Assembly (NCBI GenBank): GCA_016935955.1
Contig: JAFGPY010000020.1
Coordinates: 1 to 9,466 of the forward strand
Direction of reading: 5' to 3'
DNA from: Planctomycetota bacterium
Lineage (GTDB): Bacteria > Planctomycetota > Phycisphaerae > FEN-1346 > JAACEH01
DNA length: 9,466 nucleotides
The notes beneath the pieces were generated by a model, which worked only from the letters and a program-made list of their open reading frames with translations, had not been told where the DNA came from and ran no database searches. Below, piece after piece: positions 1 through 6,771 of the stretch; the stretch's first letter is position 1; each line of letters begins with the position of its first letter. A program made the position numbers and the translations under genes.

Positions 1-264
1 AACGACTTCAACCCGTGGATCACGGCGCAGGCCGAGGCGAGGGGACTCGTGCTCATGGACTCCTACGATTGGATCACCGGCCACGCGAACTGGCAGGACT
101 ATTACAGCGACGGGGTGCACCTGTACGCCAATTACGGTGAGGGGTTCGACGTGCTGGCCGATGGATTCCGCGATGCGACGATTGCCGCCGTGCCCGAACC
201 GGCATCGGCCGCACTGCTGTGCGCCGGGTTGCTGCTGATCCGCGGCCGCCGCTGGCGTTGCTAA
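1..264 (+). CDS. C-terminal part of PEP-CTERM SGNH/GDSL-type hydrolase (5' end outside window)
   Basis: The reading frame is open from base 1 to the TAA at 262-264, giving the last 87 residues of a longer protein. Residues 37-40 read D-G-V-H followed by LY, which fits block V of SGNH/GDSL hydrolases, where Asp and His complete the Ser-Asp-His triad; the Ser block would lie upstream of the window. Residues 64-67 are VPEP, followed by a hydrophobic segment of about 13 residues and a basic tail (RGRRWRC). This is a PEP-CTERM sorting signal, known to be processed by exosortase systems, so the protein is probably exported and cell-envelope bound. A GTG at 49 is only an internal codon. The hydrolase assignment rests on one short motif and could be wrong; the PEP-CTERM call is stronger. 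Confidence 0.8.
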   Translation, partial: NDFNPWITAQAEARGLVLMDSYDWITGHANWQDYYSDGVHLYANYGEGFDVLADGFRDATIAAVPEPASAALLCAGLLLIRGRRWRC

Positions 265-291
265 GCGGTGTCAGATGAGTATTCTTGCCTT

Positions 292-358
292 GGGTGCCAT
301 GGCTGCCCCGCAGCCATGCGCTGGGCGGGAGCCATTCGGAGGGGCAGGCATGGCACCC
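292..358. repeat. REP-like palindromic repeat, copy 1
   Basis: Outer arms GGGTGCCATGGC (292-303) and GGCATGGCACCC (347-358) are complementary at 11 of 12 positions. Inside lies a perfect 9-bp hairpin (298-306 with 310-318, loop CCC). Copy 2 at 8611-8679 has the same outer ends and almost the same length. The element sits between the first gene and the metG terminator, outside coding sequence. It resembles intergenic REP-type palindromes; that class assignment is an inference. Confidence 0.65.
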
Positions 359-373
359 GGCTAGCGCAAGAAG

Positions 374-406
374 ACCGCCCGTTCCCTTGCGTCGGAAACG
401 GGCGGT
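374..406 (-). terminator. Intrinsic terminator of metG
   Basis: A 12-bp stem with one bulged base (374-385 with 394-406, loop of 8) begins 11 bases downstream of the metG stop. On the minus strand it is followed by TCTTCTTG, a moderately U-rich tail in RNA. It may also slow + strand transcripts from the first gene. Confidence 0.75.
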
Positions 407-417
407 ATTGGTTGCTG

Positions 418-2058
418 TTACTTGTCCGCGGCCTGATCCTGTCGGGTCTGGTCGATCAGCGCCTCGACCGCCTTGGCGTCGATGCGGTCGGCCAGGCGCT
501 GGAACTCGCCGAGCGTCCGCGGCGCGGGCGTCTCGGACAGGCTCGCCCAGGTCAGCGGCCCGGCGGCCAGGCAGGCCTCGGCCCGGGCCACGAAGCCGGG
601 GATGATCGGCTTCAGGTAGACCGCCAGCAGCCGCGCGGCCTCCAGGGCGGCCGAGAGCTGGCGTCGGGCCAGTTCGGCGTCGCTCTTGACGGTTTGCCAC
701 GGCTGCGTCTCTTCGAGATAGCGGTTGGCTTCGTCGGCCAGGGCGCAGATGCGGCGCACGGCCAGGGCAAAGTTCCGCGACTCGTAGTGCTCGGCGATCT
801 CGTCCGCGGCTGCGCGAATCCCGTCGATCAGTCCCGCGGCGGCCGGGTCCGGCTCGCACGTCTGCCCGTCGAGCTTCGACAGGATCATGCGGGCCGTGCG
901 GCTCAGGAGATTGGCCAGCTTGCCGACCAGCTCGGCGTTGATGCGATTGACGAAATCCTCCAGGCTCAGGTCGAGGTCCTCGGGACCGGGGCCGAGCTTC
1001 GAGGCGTAGTAGTACCGCAGGGCCTGCGGCGGCAGATGCGCGCTGAAGGTCCGGGCCTGGATGAACGTGCCGCGCGACTTGCTCATCTTCTGCCCGTCCA
1101 CGGTCAGGAAACCGTGGATGGCCAGTTGCGTCGGCGTGCGATAGCCCGAGCCCAGCAGCATGGCCGGCCAGAACAGGGCGTGGAAGTACGTGATGTCCTT
1201 GCCGATGAAGTGGTAGAGTTCGGTCTCGCCGGCGCGATCAGGTTTCCAGTAAGCGTCGAAATCCTGCCCGGTGCGGGCGCAGAGATTCCGGAAGCTGGCG
1301 ATGTAGCCGATCGGCGCGTCGAGCCAGACGTAGAAGTACTTGTCCTCGGTGCCGGGGATCAGGAACCCGAAGTACGGACCGTCGCGGCTGATGTCCCAGT
1401 CGCGCAGCCCCTCGGTGAACCACTCCTGCAGCTTGTTGGCGATGGCCGGGTGAACATGCCCGCCGCCGACCCATTGCCGCAACTCGGTCGCGAAATCGTC
1501 GAGCTTGAAGAAGTAGTGGTCCGAGAGCTTGCGCACCGGCGCCGTGCCGCAGACCGAGCACCGGGCGTCGATCAGGTCGGTCGGCCGATACGTTGCGCCG
1601 CAAGCGTCGCAACTGTCGCCGTACTGGTCGGCAGCGCGGCACTTCGGGCACGTGCCCTTCAGGAACCGATCCGGCAGCCACATCTGGTCCTTCTCGCAGT
1701 AGGCCTGCTCCACTTCGCGCACGGTGATGTGGCCCCCGGCTTCGAGGGCCTTGTAGATGCCTTCGGCCAGTTCGCGGTTTTCCGGCGAGTGGGTCGAGTA
1801 GTAGTTGTCGAACTCGATCTCGAAGTCGGCGAAGTCGCGAACGTGCTCGGCGTGCATCCGGGCGATCAGTTCTTCGGGCGTGATGCCCTCGCGGCGGGCG
1901 CGAATCATGATCGGCGTGCCGTGCGTGTCGTCGGCGCAGACGTAGGTGCACGCCTGGCCGCGCAACTTCTGGAACCGCACCCAGATGTCGGTCTGGATGT
2001 ACTCGACCAGATGCCCGATGTGAATGTGCCCGTTGGCGTAGGGCAGGGCACTGGTCAC
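418..2058 (-). CDS. metG: Methionyl-tRNA synthetase
   Basis: This is a class I aminoacyl-tRNA synthetase that charges tRNA-Met in the cytoplasm. Numbered from the GTG at 2058, it shows the ALPYANG entry motif (4-10), HIGH (13-16), the zinc-knuckle cysteines (C121, CPKC 137-140, CDAC 150-153, CSVC 167-170) and KMSKS (324-328), then the helical anticodon-binding region. At 546 residues it ends without the C-terminal EMAPII-like tRNA-binding domain found in longer bacterial forms. The start is uncertain. Other MetRS proteins begin a few residues before a KILVTxALPYANG strand, and AEQRKILV is encoded in frame just upstream of 2058. No ATG, GTG or TTG exists in that frame up to a TGA, yet a good GGAGGAAA ribosome site lies at about 2089-2096, far from the GTG. 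A non-standard start or a one-base sequence error is likely. A promoter and a terminator flank the gene, so it appears monocistronic. Confidence 0.96.
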   Translation of the reverse strand: MTSALPYANGHIHIGHLVEYIQTDIWVRFQKLRGQACTYVCADDTHGTPIMIRARREGITPEELIARMHAEHVRDFADFEIEFDNYYSTHSPENRELAEGIYKALEAGGHITVREVEQAYCEKDQMWLPDRFLKGTCPKCRAADQYGDSCDACGATYRPTDLIDARCSVCGTAPVRKLSDHYFFKLDDFATELRQWVGGGHVHPAIANKLQEWFTEGLRDWDISRDGPYFGFLIPGTEDKYFYVWLDAPIGYIASFRNLCARTGQDFDAYWKPDRAGETELYHFIGKDITYFHALFWPAMLLGSGYRTPTQLAIHGFLTVDGQKMSKSRGTFIQARTFSAHLPPQALRYYYASKLGPGPEDLDLSLEDFVNRINAELVGKLANLLSRTARMILSKLDGQTCEPDPAAAGLIDGIRAAADEIAEHYESRNFALAVRRICALADEANRYLEETQPWQTVKSDAELARRQLSAALEAARLLAVYLKPIIPGFVARAEACLAAGPLTWASLSETPAPRTLGEFQRLADRIDAKAVEALIDQTRQDQAADK

Positions 2059-2152
2059 GAGAATCTTGCGTTGCTCAGCGAAGGCTTGTTTCCTCCAGTT
2101 TGGGGGCCGCCAACCTCATTGCGCCGCCCACCGAGGGCAGCGGAAGACTCCT

Positions 2153-2180
2153 ATAATAACGAATCGGCCCGGCGTGTCAT
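2153..2180 (-). promoter_or_regulatory. Probable sigma70 promoter of metG
   Basis: On the minus strand, ATGACA (2175-2180) and TATTAT (2153-2158) are separated by 16 bp; each matches the consensus hexamer at 5 of 6 positions. Transcription would start near 2146, about 50-60 bases before the GGAGG ribosome site of metG. Confidence 0.6.
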
Positions 2181-2252
2181 TAATATTCAGTCGGCGTGCA
2201 GCCCGCCCGGTCCGCGACGTTGTCGGCTGCAACCGTCCGCTGCGCAAGAACA

Positions 2253-2289
2253 CGGGCCGGCTTTCCGTTGAGGCGTGGAAGCCGGCCCG
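2253..2289 (-). terminator. Intrinsic terminator of the PEP-CTERM gene
   Basis: A 14-bp GC-rich stem with one bulged T (2253-2266 with 2277-2289, loop of 10) lies about 70 bases after the stop of the upstream minus-strand gene. The minus-strand tail reads TGTTCTTG. The hairpin and the TTCTTGCGC tail closely resemble the metG terminator at 374-406. Confidence 0.7.
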
Positions 2290-2359
2290 CTGAGCGCGCG
2301 AGAGATTCGTGTCAAGCAGAGGTGTGCGTCAGAGTGCTTCCCTCGGCGTCGTGTTCACG

Positions 2360-3022
2360 TCAATGGGCCTTGCGGCGAAGAACCAGGCCGAGGACCCCGA
2401 AGCCCAGCAGCCCCATGGTCGCGGGCTCGGGAACCACGTCGTAGGTGATCTCCAGGAACGGGGCGAGATCGGGATCGTAATCATAATCGCGGATGTAGGA
2501 AGTCCCGGAGCCGCTGTAGTACGAGCCGCGGATGCCCATGTAGTTGCCCGACGCGTAGCCGTCCATGTCGATGAATTCCTGGATCAGGGCCTTGATGTCG
2601 TGAGAGACGTACTCGGTGTTGGCCGTCCAGTTCACGGGGTCCCACAACATGATCTCCTGCGTGTCGGTCACGGGCAGGCCGAACATGGTGAAGGTATTGA
2701 ACGCGTCACAGTCATTGTCGTCGATCAGCCGCATCTCGATTTCCCGGGGATCGATGTTGCCCAGGCCTTCCCCTTGGAAGATGTGGAGGTAGGCCGAGGT
2801 GATCGTCATGCCTTCAGGAATGTCGATCTCCCACCGCAGGTACGTCATCCGGGACGCCGAGCTGTAGGTCCACATCAGGTACTGGCCCGTCAGGCTGCCC
2901 CAGCCGTCAGCGCCATAGCCGCCGTCTTCCGAGGCCGCAATCTGGTAGGTCACCGTGACAGGATCCGCCTGCGCCACCGCCCCAAGCACCAACAGAATGC
3001 CAGCAACCACAACTATTCTCAT
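2360..3022 (-). CDS. PEP-CTERM surface protein, DNRLRE-like beta-sandwich
   Basis: A 220-residue exported protein. Residues 1-19 form a signal peptide (MRIVVVAGILLVLGAVAQA, cleavage probably after AQA). The mature region is acidic and rich in aromatics. YLRWEIDIPEGMTITSAYL (61-79) and a closing PFLEITYD strand (189-196) resemble DNRLRE/CBM96-like beta-sandwich domains of surface proteins; this family call is moderate. Residues 197-200 are VPEP, then a hydrophobic helix and RRK, a classic PEP-CTERM exosortase signal. The ATG start is supported by GAGGAG at 3031-3036, 8 bases upstream. A 49-codon ORF ends on the same ATGA, so the gene may be translationally coupled to it. Its ligand or role is unknown; export to the envelope or extracellular matrix is inferred from the sorting signal. 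Confidence 0.9.
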   Translation of the reverse strand: MRIVVVAGILLVLGAVAQADPVTVTYQIAASEDGGYGADGWGSLTGQYLMWTYSSASRMTYLRWEIDIPEGMTITSAYLHIFQGEGLGNIDPREIEMRLIDDNDCDAFNTFTMFGLPVTDTQEIMLWDPVNWTANTEYVSHDIKALIQEFIDMDGYASGNYMGIRGSYYSGSGTSYIRDYDYDPDLAPFLEITYDVVPEPATMGLLGFGVLGLVLRRKAH

Positions 3023-3168
3023 GATCGAATCTCCTCGCGCCTCCAGGTGTTGTTCGTCGCTGCCGTTTGCTTGCCGCCCGACACACGAGCGTCGGGAGAA
3101 AGCCCCGCCGGCAATTCCTTCGATCCGAGGTCCGCATAGCCCTCGGTATCCGGCATCTGTTGCGACAT
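3019..3168 (-). CDS. Candidate small ORF coupled to the PEP-CTERM gene
   Basis: This 49-codon ORF starts at ATG 3168 and ends in a TGA that overlaps the next gene's ATG as ATGA. AGGGG lies 9 bases before the ATG. The peptide (MSQQMPDTEGYADLGS at the start, TWRREEIRS at the end) is polar, with no signal peptide or membrane segment, and I recognise no family. About 70% of third positions are G or C, below the neighbouring real genes, so it may simply be an open stretch of leader RNA. The overlap and ribosome site are the only support. Confidence 0.3.
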   Translation of the reverse strand: MSQQMPDTEGYADLGSKELPAGLSPDARVSGGKQTAATNNTWRREEIRS

Positions 3169-3706
3169 GCCCTAGTGCCCCTAAGCGTCAGAGTGGTCAT
3201 CAGCAGCCGCAAGTTTGAGGCATTCCCTCACAACCTCTGACCTCGCCGCACCGTGCCGGATGCTTCACCGACAGTATGAATGGTGGCCACTCGGATGCAA
3301 ATACTGGAAGTTACTTTCGTTGACTCTTTGGGATGTCTTGTGGGGCGTGGTGTAACTTGTTGTTTTATAATTGGTTAGGCGTCATGCGTTGTTCTTTTTG
3401 GGGCCTCTTGAGAGGTTTCCATGGTCTGCTTCAGCATGGCCTGAACGGGGTTTCCGTGACCATCATTGTACAGAAATGAGAGAACAGATTGTCCGGCGGG
3501 ACGGTCGCGGCATGGTTCTAAGTGGTTGCAGCGACGGGCGTTTCAGTCCGGAGCGGTCGTAACGAAAGACTCTTGCAGATGCGACGGTTGAGACATGGGC
3601 AGCGGCGCGTGTTTTCGGTACGCTTGCACAAAGGGTCAGGGCGGCCCGCTGGCAGGACGCGCGTCGTCGGGCACGATCGATTCGGAAAAGCCGGTGGCCG
3701 TCGTTC
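3169..3706. other. Long gene-poor region with an AT-richer core
   Basis: No intact gene could be supported here on either strand. The core, about 3280-3480, is clearly AT-richer than the flanks and contains a TATAAT (3366-3371) without a convincing -35 box. On the minus strand 3375-3542 is an open frame of 55 codons whose only ATG is late (3437); it ends APKRTTHDA and may be the tail of a decayed gene. The part next to the isomerase gene (3600-3706) returns to high GC and shows no clear terminator. Confidence 0.55.
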
Positions 3707-4480
3707 CTAGGCCTCGGCCCATTGGGCGGCGATCAGGTCGCGGCTGGGTTTCAGTTCGCGGCCGATGTCCTGCCAGGCGCATTCCAGGCTGATGCCGCCG
3801 TCGTAACCGATGGCCTTGAGGCGGCGGAACACGGGCCGCAGGTCGCTCCCGGCGCGGGACGGCTCGTGCCGCGTGGCGCCGTCGGCCACGTGAACGTGGA
3901 CAATGAGACCCATGCACTGGTCAATCACCTCCGGGGGCTCGGACTCCTGGGCCATGTGGTAGGTGTCGACCAGCAGTTGCACGGCCGGATGGTTCACGTC
4001 GCGGACGAACTGGGCTGTCTCGGCCAGCGTGTTGAGCATGCCGCACTCGACCCGCCGCAGGTGCTCCATGGCCAGGACGACGCCGTGGGCTGCGGCCAGC
4101 GGCGCGATGCGTGCGGCCATGTCCTTGAGTTCGTCGAGGGCTCGTCCGGGCGGGTAGTCGGGCGGCGGCGTGCGGGCCTTGCCGCTGCCGAAGACCTGGA
4201 GGCGACAGCCGATCTCCTCCAGCCGCCCGAACAGGCGGTCGCTGTACTCGGTCAGGCGAACCATGTCGTGCTCGGGGCTGAAGAGCTTCGTGTCGCCGCC
4301 CAGGAACAGGTTGCAGGCCCGGATCGGCAGGGGACAGGCGAGCAGTTGCTCGCGGAGCGGCGCCCACTCGTTGTCGCCGGCCAGGGGCTTGAGGCTCCCG
4401 AATGCCGAGGGCTCAACGAAGTCGTATCCCGCGTCGCGAGCGATCGAAGCTCGGTCAAGGCCGCAAATGCCGATCTGCAT
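3707..4480 (-). CDS. Sugar-phosphate isomerase/epimerase-like TIM barrel protein
   Basis: A 257-residue protein of the xylose isomerase-like / AP endonuclease 2 superfamily (PF01261), which forms a TIM barrel binding a divalent metal and typically isomerises or epimerises keto sugars or polyols in the cytoplasm. Expected metal and catalytic positions are visible: E23 in DFVEPS, E139 in AMEHL, D172 and H175 in VDTYH, H196/H198 in VHVHVAD, and E233 in SLECAW. The start at 4480 is chosen because AAAGGAGAA lies 9 bases upstream and the first beta strand (MQIGICG) begins there. The frame stays open to 4606, but that extension covers the promoter. Its substrate cannot be told from sequence. It is transcribed away from the dehydratase cluster from a shared divergent region, so the two may be co-regulated. 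Confidence 0.88.
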   Translation of the reverse strand: MQIGICGLDRASIARDAGYDFVEPSAFGSLKPLAGDNEWAPLREQLLACPLPIRACNLFLGGDTKLFSPEHDMVRLTEYSDRLFGRLEEIGCRLQVFGSGKARTPPPDYPPGRALDELKDMAARIAPLAAAHGVVLAMEHLRRVECGMLNTLAETAQFVRDVNHPAVQLLVDTYHMAQESEPPEVIDQCMGLIVHVHVADGATRHEPSRAGSDLRPVFRRLKAIGYDGGISLECAWQDIGRELKPSRDLIAAQWAEA

Positions 4481-4526
4481 CCTGAGATTCTCCTTTCGCA
4501 CGTTGCTGCGAAACGGGCGTGGGCCC

Positions 4527-4555
4527 ATTATGAACCCTGGGCACGGGGCTTTCAA
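4527..4555 (-). promoter_or_regulatory. Promoter of the isomerase gene
   Basis: On the minus strand, TTGAAA (4550-4555), a 17-bp spacer and CATAAT (4527-4532) each match the sigma70 hexamers at 5 of 6 positions. Transcription would start near 4520, giving a leader of about 40 bases before the ATG at 4480. Confidence 0.75.
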
Positions 4556-4563
4556 GGCCGATG

Positions 4564-4579
4564 CGACGAAATCTTGTCG
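4564..4579. promoter_or_regulatory. Possible operator between divergent promoters
   Basis: CGACGAAATCTTGTCG is an imperfect 16-bp palindrome with CGAC/GTCG ends. It overlaps the -35 box of the rightward promoter and lies 9 bp from that of the leftward one, a position suited to a repressor of both. No regulator gene is adjacent, and a palindrome this short could arise by chance. Confidence 0.25.
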
Positions 4580-4602
4580 TTCGCGCCGGGCGTTGATATA
4601 GT
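4574..4602 (+). promoter_or_regulatory. Promoter of the dehydratase-flippase-PHP-PilZ cluster
   Basis: TTGTCG (4574-4579, 4 of 6), a 17-bp spacer and TATAGT (4597-4602, 5 of 6) form a sigma70-type promoter. A start near 4609 leaves about 37 bases before ATG 4646 and rules out the in-frame GTG at 4601 as the translation start. Confidence 0.65.
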
Positions 4603-4645
4603 GCACCGCAACGACTCACCTCCGGCTGCGATCATGAGGGCGCCG

Positions 4646-5671
4646 ATGGCGACGGGAAACGACTATGCGGAGCGAGTGGGCATCACCGGCACGGTGCCGA
4701 TCGAGGTGCTCTACGCCGCGGGCCGGCGGCCGCTCGATCTGAACAACATCTTTATCACCGGCCCGTCGAGCGACGACATTCATGCCGCCGAGAGCGCGGG
4801 CTTCCCGGTCAACTGCTGCGCGTGGATCAAGGGGCTCTACGGGGCGGCGCGGCGGCTGGGCATCCGCGAGGTGATCGGCGTGGCCCAGGGCGATTGCAGC
4901 AACACGCACGCCCTCATGGAGGTCTGGGCCGACGAGGGCGTGCGCATCTACGATTTCGAGTATCCGTATCCGCCGTCGCCCATGGACCTGGAGGGCGAGC
5001 TGCAGCGATTCTGCGTGGCCTGGGGCACGTCGCGCCGCCGGGCCGAGGCGGTCAAGGGCGAACTCGACGAGGTGCGCAGCGTGCTCCGCGAGATCGACGA
5101 CCTGACGTGGCGGACCGGGCAGGTGAGCGGCCAGGAGAACCATCTCTGGCTGATCGGCGCGAGCGACTTTGACGGCGATCCGGCGGGCTACGAGCGCCGG
5201 GCCCGGGAGTTCCTGGCCGAAGCTTCCCAACGTCCGGTCCGACCCGACGGCGGTCTGCGTCTGGGGTACCTCGGCATCCCGCCGATCTGCGACGGCCTCT
5301 ACGAGTTTCTGGAGTCGGCCGGGGCGTCGGTGGTCTTCAACGAGTTTCAGCGGCAGTTTGCGATGCTGCCCGAGAGCGCGTCGCTGGTCGAGCAGTACCT
5401 GCATTACACCTATCCTTACGGCGTGGCGGCGCGGATCGCCGATATACGGCAGGAGGTGGCGCGTCGCCGTCTCGACGGTCTGATTCACTACGTGCAGAGT
5501 TTCTGTTTCCGCCACATCCAGGACCGCCTGATCCGGCAGGCCGTGGGCGTGCCGGTGCTGACGCTGGAATATGACCGTCCCGGTCCGCTCGACGGCCGCA
5601 GCCGCACGCGCCTCGAGGCGTTCCTCGAATTGCTCGACCTTCAGCGAGGCAAGACGACCGACAGCGCATGA
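4646..5671 (+). CDS. 2-hydroxyacyl-CoA dehydratase / BcrC-BadD-HgdB-like component
   Basis: A 341-residue protein of the 2-hydroxyglutaryl-CoA dehydratase D-component family (PF06050). Known members bind a [4Fe-4S] cluster and use one electron, delivered by an ATP-driven activator, to dehydrate 2-hydroxyacyl-CoA or reduce benzoyl-CoA. The family opening GITGTVPIEVLYAAGRRP (12-29) is clear, as are a RLGYLGIPPICDGLYEFLE block (205-223) and the closing VPVLTLEYD (302-310). Cluster-ligand candidates are C57/C58, C84 and C287. It is somewhat shorter than usual, and no HgdA-like partner or activator ATPase lies in the window. ATG 4646 has GAGGG 5 bases upstream; ATG 4634 is an alternative without a ribosome site. 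The stop overlaps the next start as ATGA, indicating coupling. The substrate is unknown, and it may not be a dehydratase in the strict sense. Confidence 0.85.
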   Translation: MATGNDYAERVGITGTVPIEVLYAAGRRPLDLNNIFITGPSSDDIHAAESAGFPVNCCAWIKGLYGAARRLGIREVIGVAQGDCSNTHALMEVWADEGVRIYDFEYPYPPSPMDLEGELQRFCVAWGTSRRRAEAVKGELDEVRSVLREIDDLTWRTGQVSGQENHLWLIGASDFDGDPAGYERRAREFLAEASQRPVRPDGGLRLGYLGIPPICDGLYEFLESAGASVVFNEFQRQFAMLPESASLVEQYLHYTYPYGVAARIADIRQEVARRRLDGLIHYVQSFCFRHIQDRLIRQAVGVPVLTLEYDRPGPLDGRSRTRLEAFLELLDLQRGKTTDSA

Positions 5672-6771
5672 AAGCGACCGCCCGCAAATACCTGTGGCTT
5701 GCCGTTCGTGTGCTCGTCAGCGCCGCCTGCATCTTCCTCGTGGTGCGACAGCTCCAGTGGTCCGACCTGTTCGACGAGCAGGGCAACCTGGTCAGCCAGG
5801 GCGTCGTGACCCTGTTCGGCAACGTCTTTCGCAACGGCAACTGGTGGTTCCTGGTTCCGGCCGTCCTGAGCTACATGCTCTCGCCCGTGTTCGGCGCCTG
5901 GCGGTGGCGGATGCTGCTGCGGATCCAGGGCATTCGCCTGACGTTCCTGGAGTCGTGGCGACTGACCTACATCGGCTTCTTCTTCAACACCTTCATGCCC
6001 GGCGTCACCGGCGGCGACATCGTCAAGGCCTATTACGCCTCGAAATGCACCGACCGCAAGGCCGAGGCCGTGGCCACGGTCTTTCTGGATCGCGTCCTGG
6101 GCATGCTCGGCATGGGGCTGCTGTGCATCTGCGTGCTGGCCATGCAGTGGCGCAGTCCGGCGATTGCCGACGCCCGTTGGCATTTGTTCGGCGGGCTGGG
6201 CCTGTCGATCCGCGAGGTGATCCTGGCCTTCCTCGGTTTTGCCGCCCTCGGGGCGTTGGTCGTCTACAGCCGTCGCGTGCGGCGCTGGTTGCAGGTCGAG
6301 CGATTGATCAATCGGCTGCCGTTCCAGAAGATGGTCAAGCGGCTGGACGAGGCCGTGTTCATCTACCGCCACCACCGCGTCACCGTGCTGGCGGCGATCC
6401 TGCAATCGTGGTGCGCCCACGCGGTGAGCATCGCCAGCGTCTATTTCTCGGCCCGGGCGCTGGGGCTCGACCCGTCGCCGGTCTACTTCTTCATCTTCAT
6501 GCCCCTGGTCTGGATTCTCTCGTCCTTCATTCCGAGCGTCGGCGGGCTGGGGCCGATGGAGGGACTGAGCCAGGAGTTCTTCACGGCCGCGGTCCTCGGG
6601 TTGCCGGGCCAACAGGCGGCCCTTTCGCAGGCCGTCAACATGATCGTGCTGTTCCGCCTGGTGATGTTCGCCGCGGTGCTGCCCGGCGGATGGCTGCACA
6701 TCCGTCACAGCGACGTCTCGATGCGCCAGGCCCGCAGCGAAATGGAAAACATGGAAGGCGGCGATGGCTGA
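5668..6771 (+). CDS. Flippase-like membrane protein, LPG synthase TM family
   Basis: A 367-residue polytopic inner-membrane protein of the lysylphosphatidylglycerol synthase transmembrane family (PF03706, UPF0104). About seven or eight hydrophobic segments are visible, including 8-26, 60-77, 136-158, 184-200, 240-260, 272-290 and 322-340. Two conserved loops are present: NTFMPGVTGGDIVKAYY (107-123) and SFIPSVGGLGPMEGL (286-300). In MprF this region flips lipids; stand-alone members are usually annotated as putative flippases and often lie near lipid or glycan genes. The MprF soluble synthase domain is absent, so lysyl transfer is not expected. The start overlaps the upstream stop (ATGA), and the end overlaps the next gene by 8 bases. 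The cargo is unknown; a lipid-linked compound is an inference. Confidence 0.9.
   Translation: MKATARKYLWLAVRVLVSAACIFLVVRQLQWSDLFDEQGNLVSQGVVTLFGNVFRNGNWWFLVPAVLSYMLSPVFGAWRWRMLLRIQGIRLTFLESWRLTYIGFFFNTFMPGVTGGDIVKAYYASKCTDRKAEAVATVFLDRVLGMLGMGLLCICVLAMQWRSPAIADARWHLFGGLGLSIREVILAFLGFAALGALVVYSRRVRRWLQVERLINRLPFQKMVKRLDEAVFIYRHHRVTVLAAILQSWCAHAVSIASVYFSARALGLDPSPVYFFIFMPLVWILSSFIPSVGGLGPMEGLSQEFFTAAVLGLPGQQAALSQAVNMIVLFRLVMFAAVLPGGWLHIRHSDVSMRQARSEMENMEGGDG

Noticed and set aside
268..2271. Long open frame on the + strand opposite metG
   Set aside because: It mirrors a confidently identified gene; high GC at third positions removes stops from the opposite strand. Its translation shows no recognisable domain.
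3366..3371. TATAAT on the + strand as a promoter
   Set aside because: No acceptable -35 box at 16-18 bp, and no gene downstream on that strand.
3374..3380. GTTAGGC, matching the integron attC core GTTRRRY, next to the stop of a small ORF
   Set aside because: No matching RYYYAAC partner with the needed imperfect palindrome was found at the expected distance on either side.
3656..3665. GACGCGCGTC palindrome downstream of the isomerase gene as a terminator
   Set aside because: No loop and no T-rich tail; short self-complementary words are common at this GC content.
3722..4633. Upstream extension of the dehydratase-like frame across the isomerase gene
   Set aside because: It is antisense to the isomerase, and the promoter at 4574-4602 places the transcript start after it. 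Family similarity begins only after 4646.
4616..5515. 299-codon minus-strand open frame opposite the dehydratase-like gene
   Set aside because: Antisense shadow rich in Arg, Ala and His with no domain.
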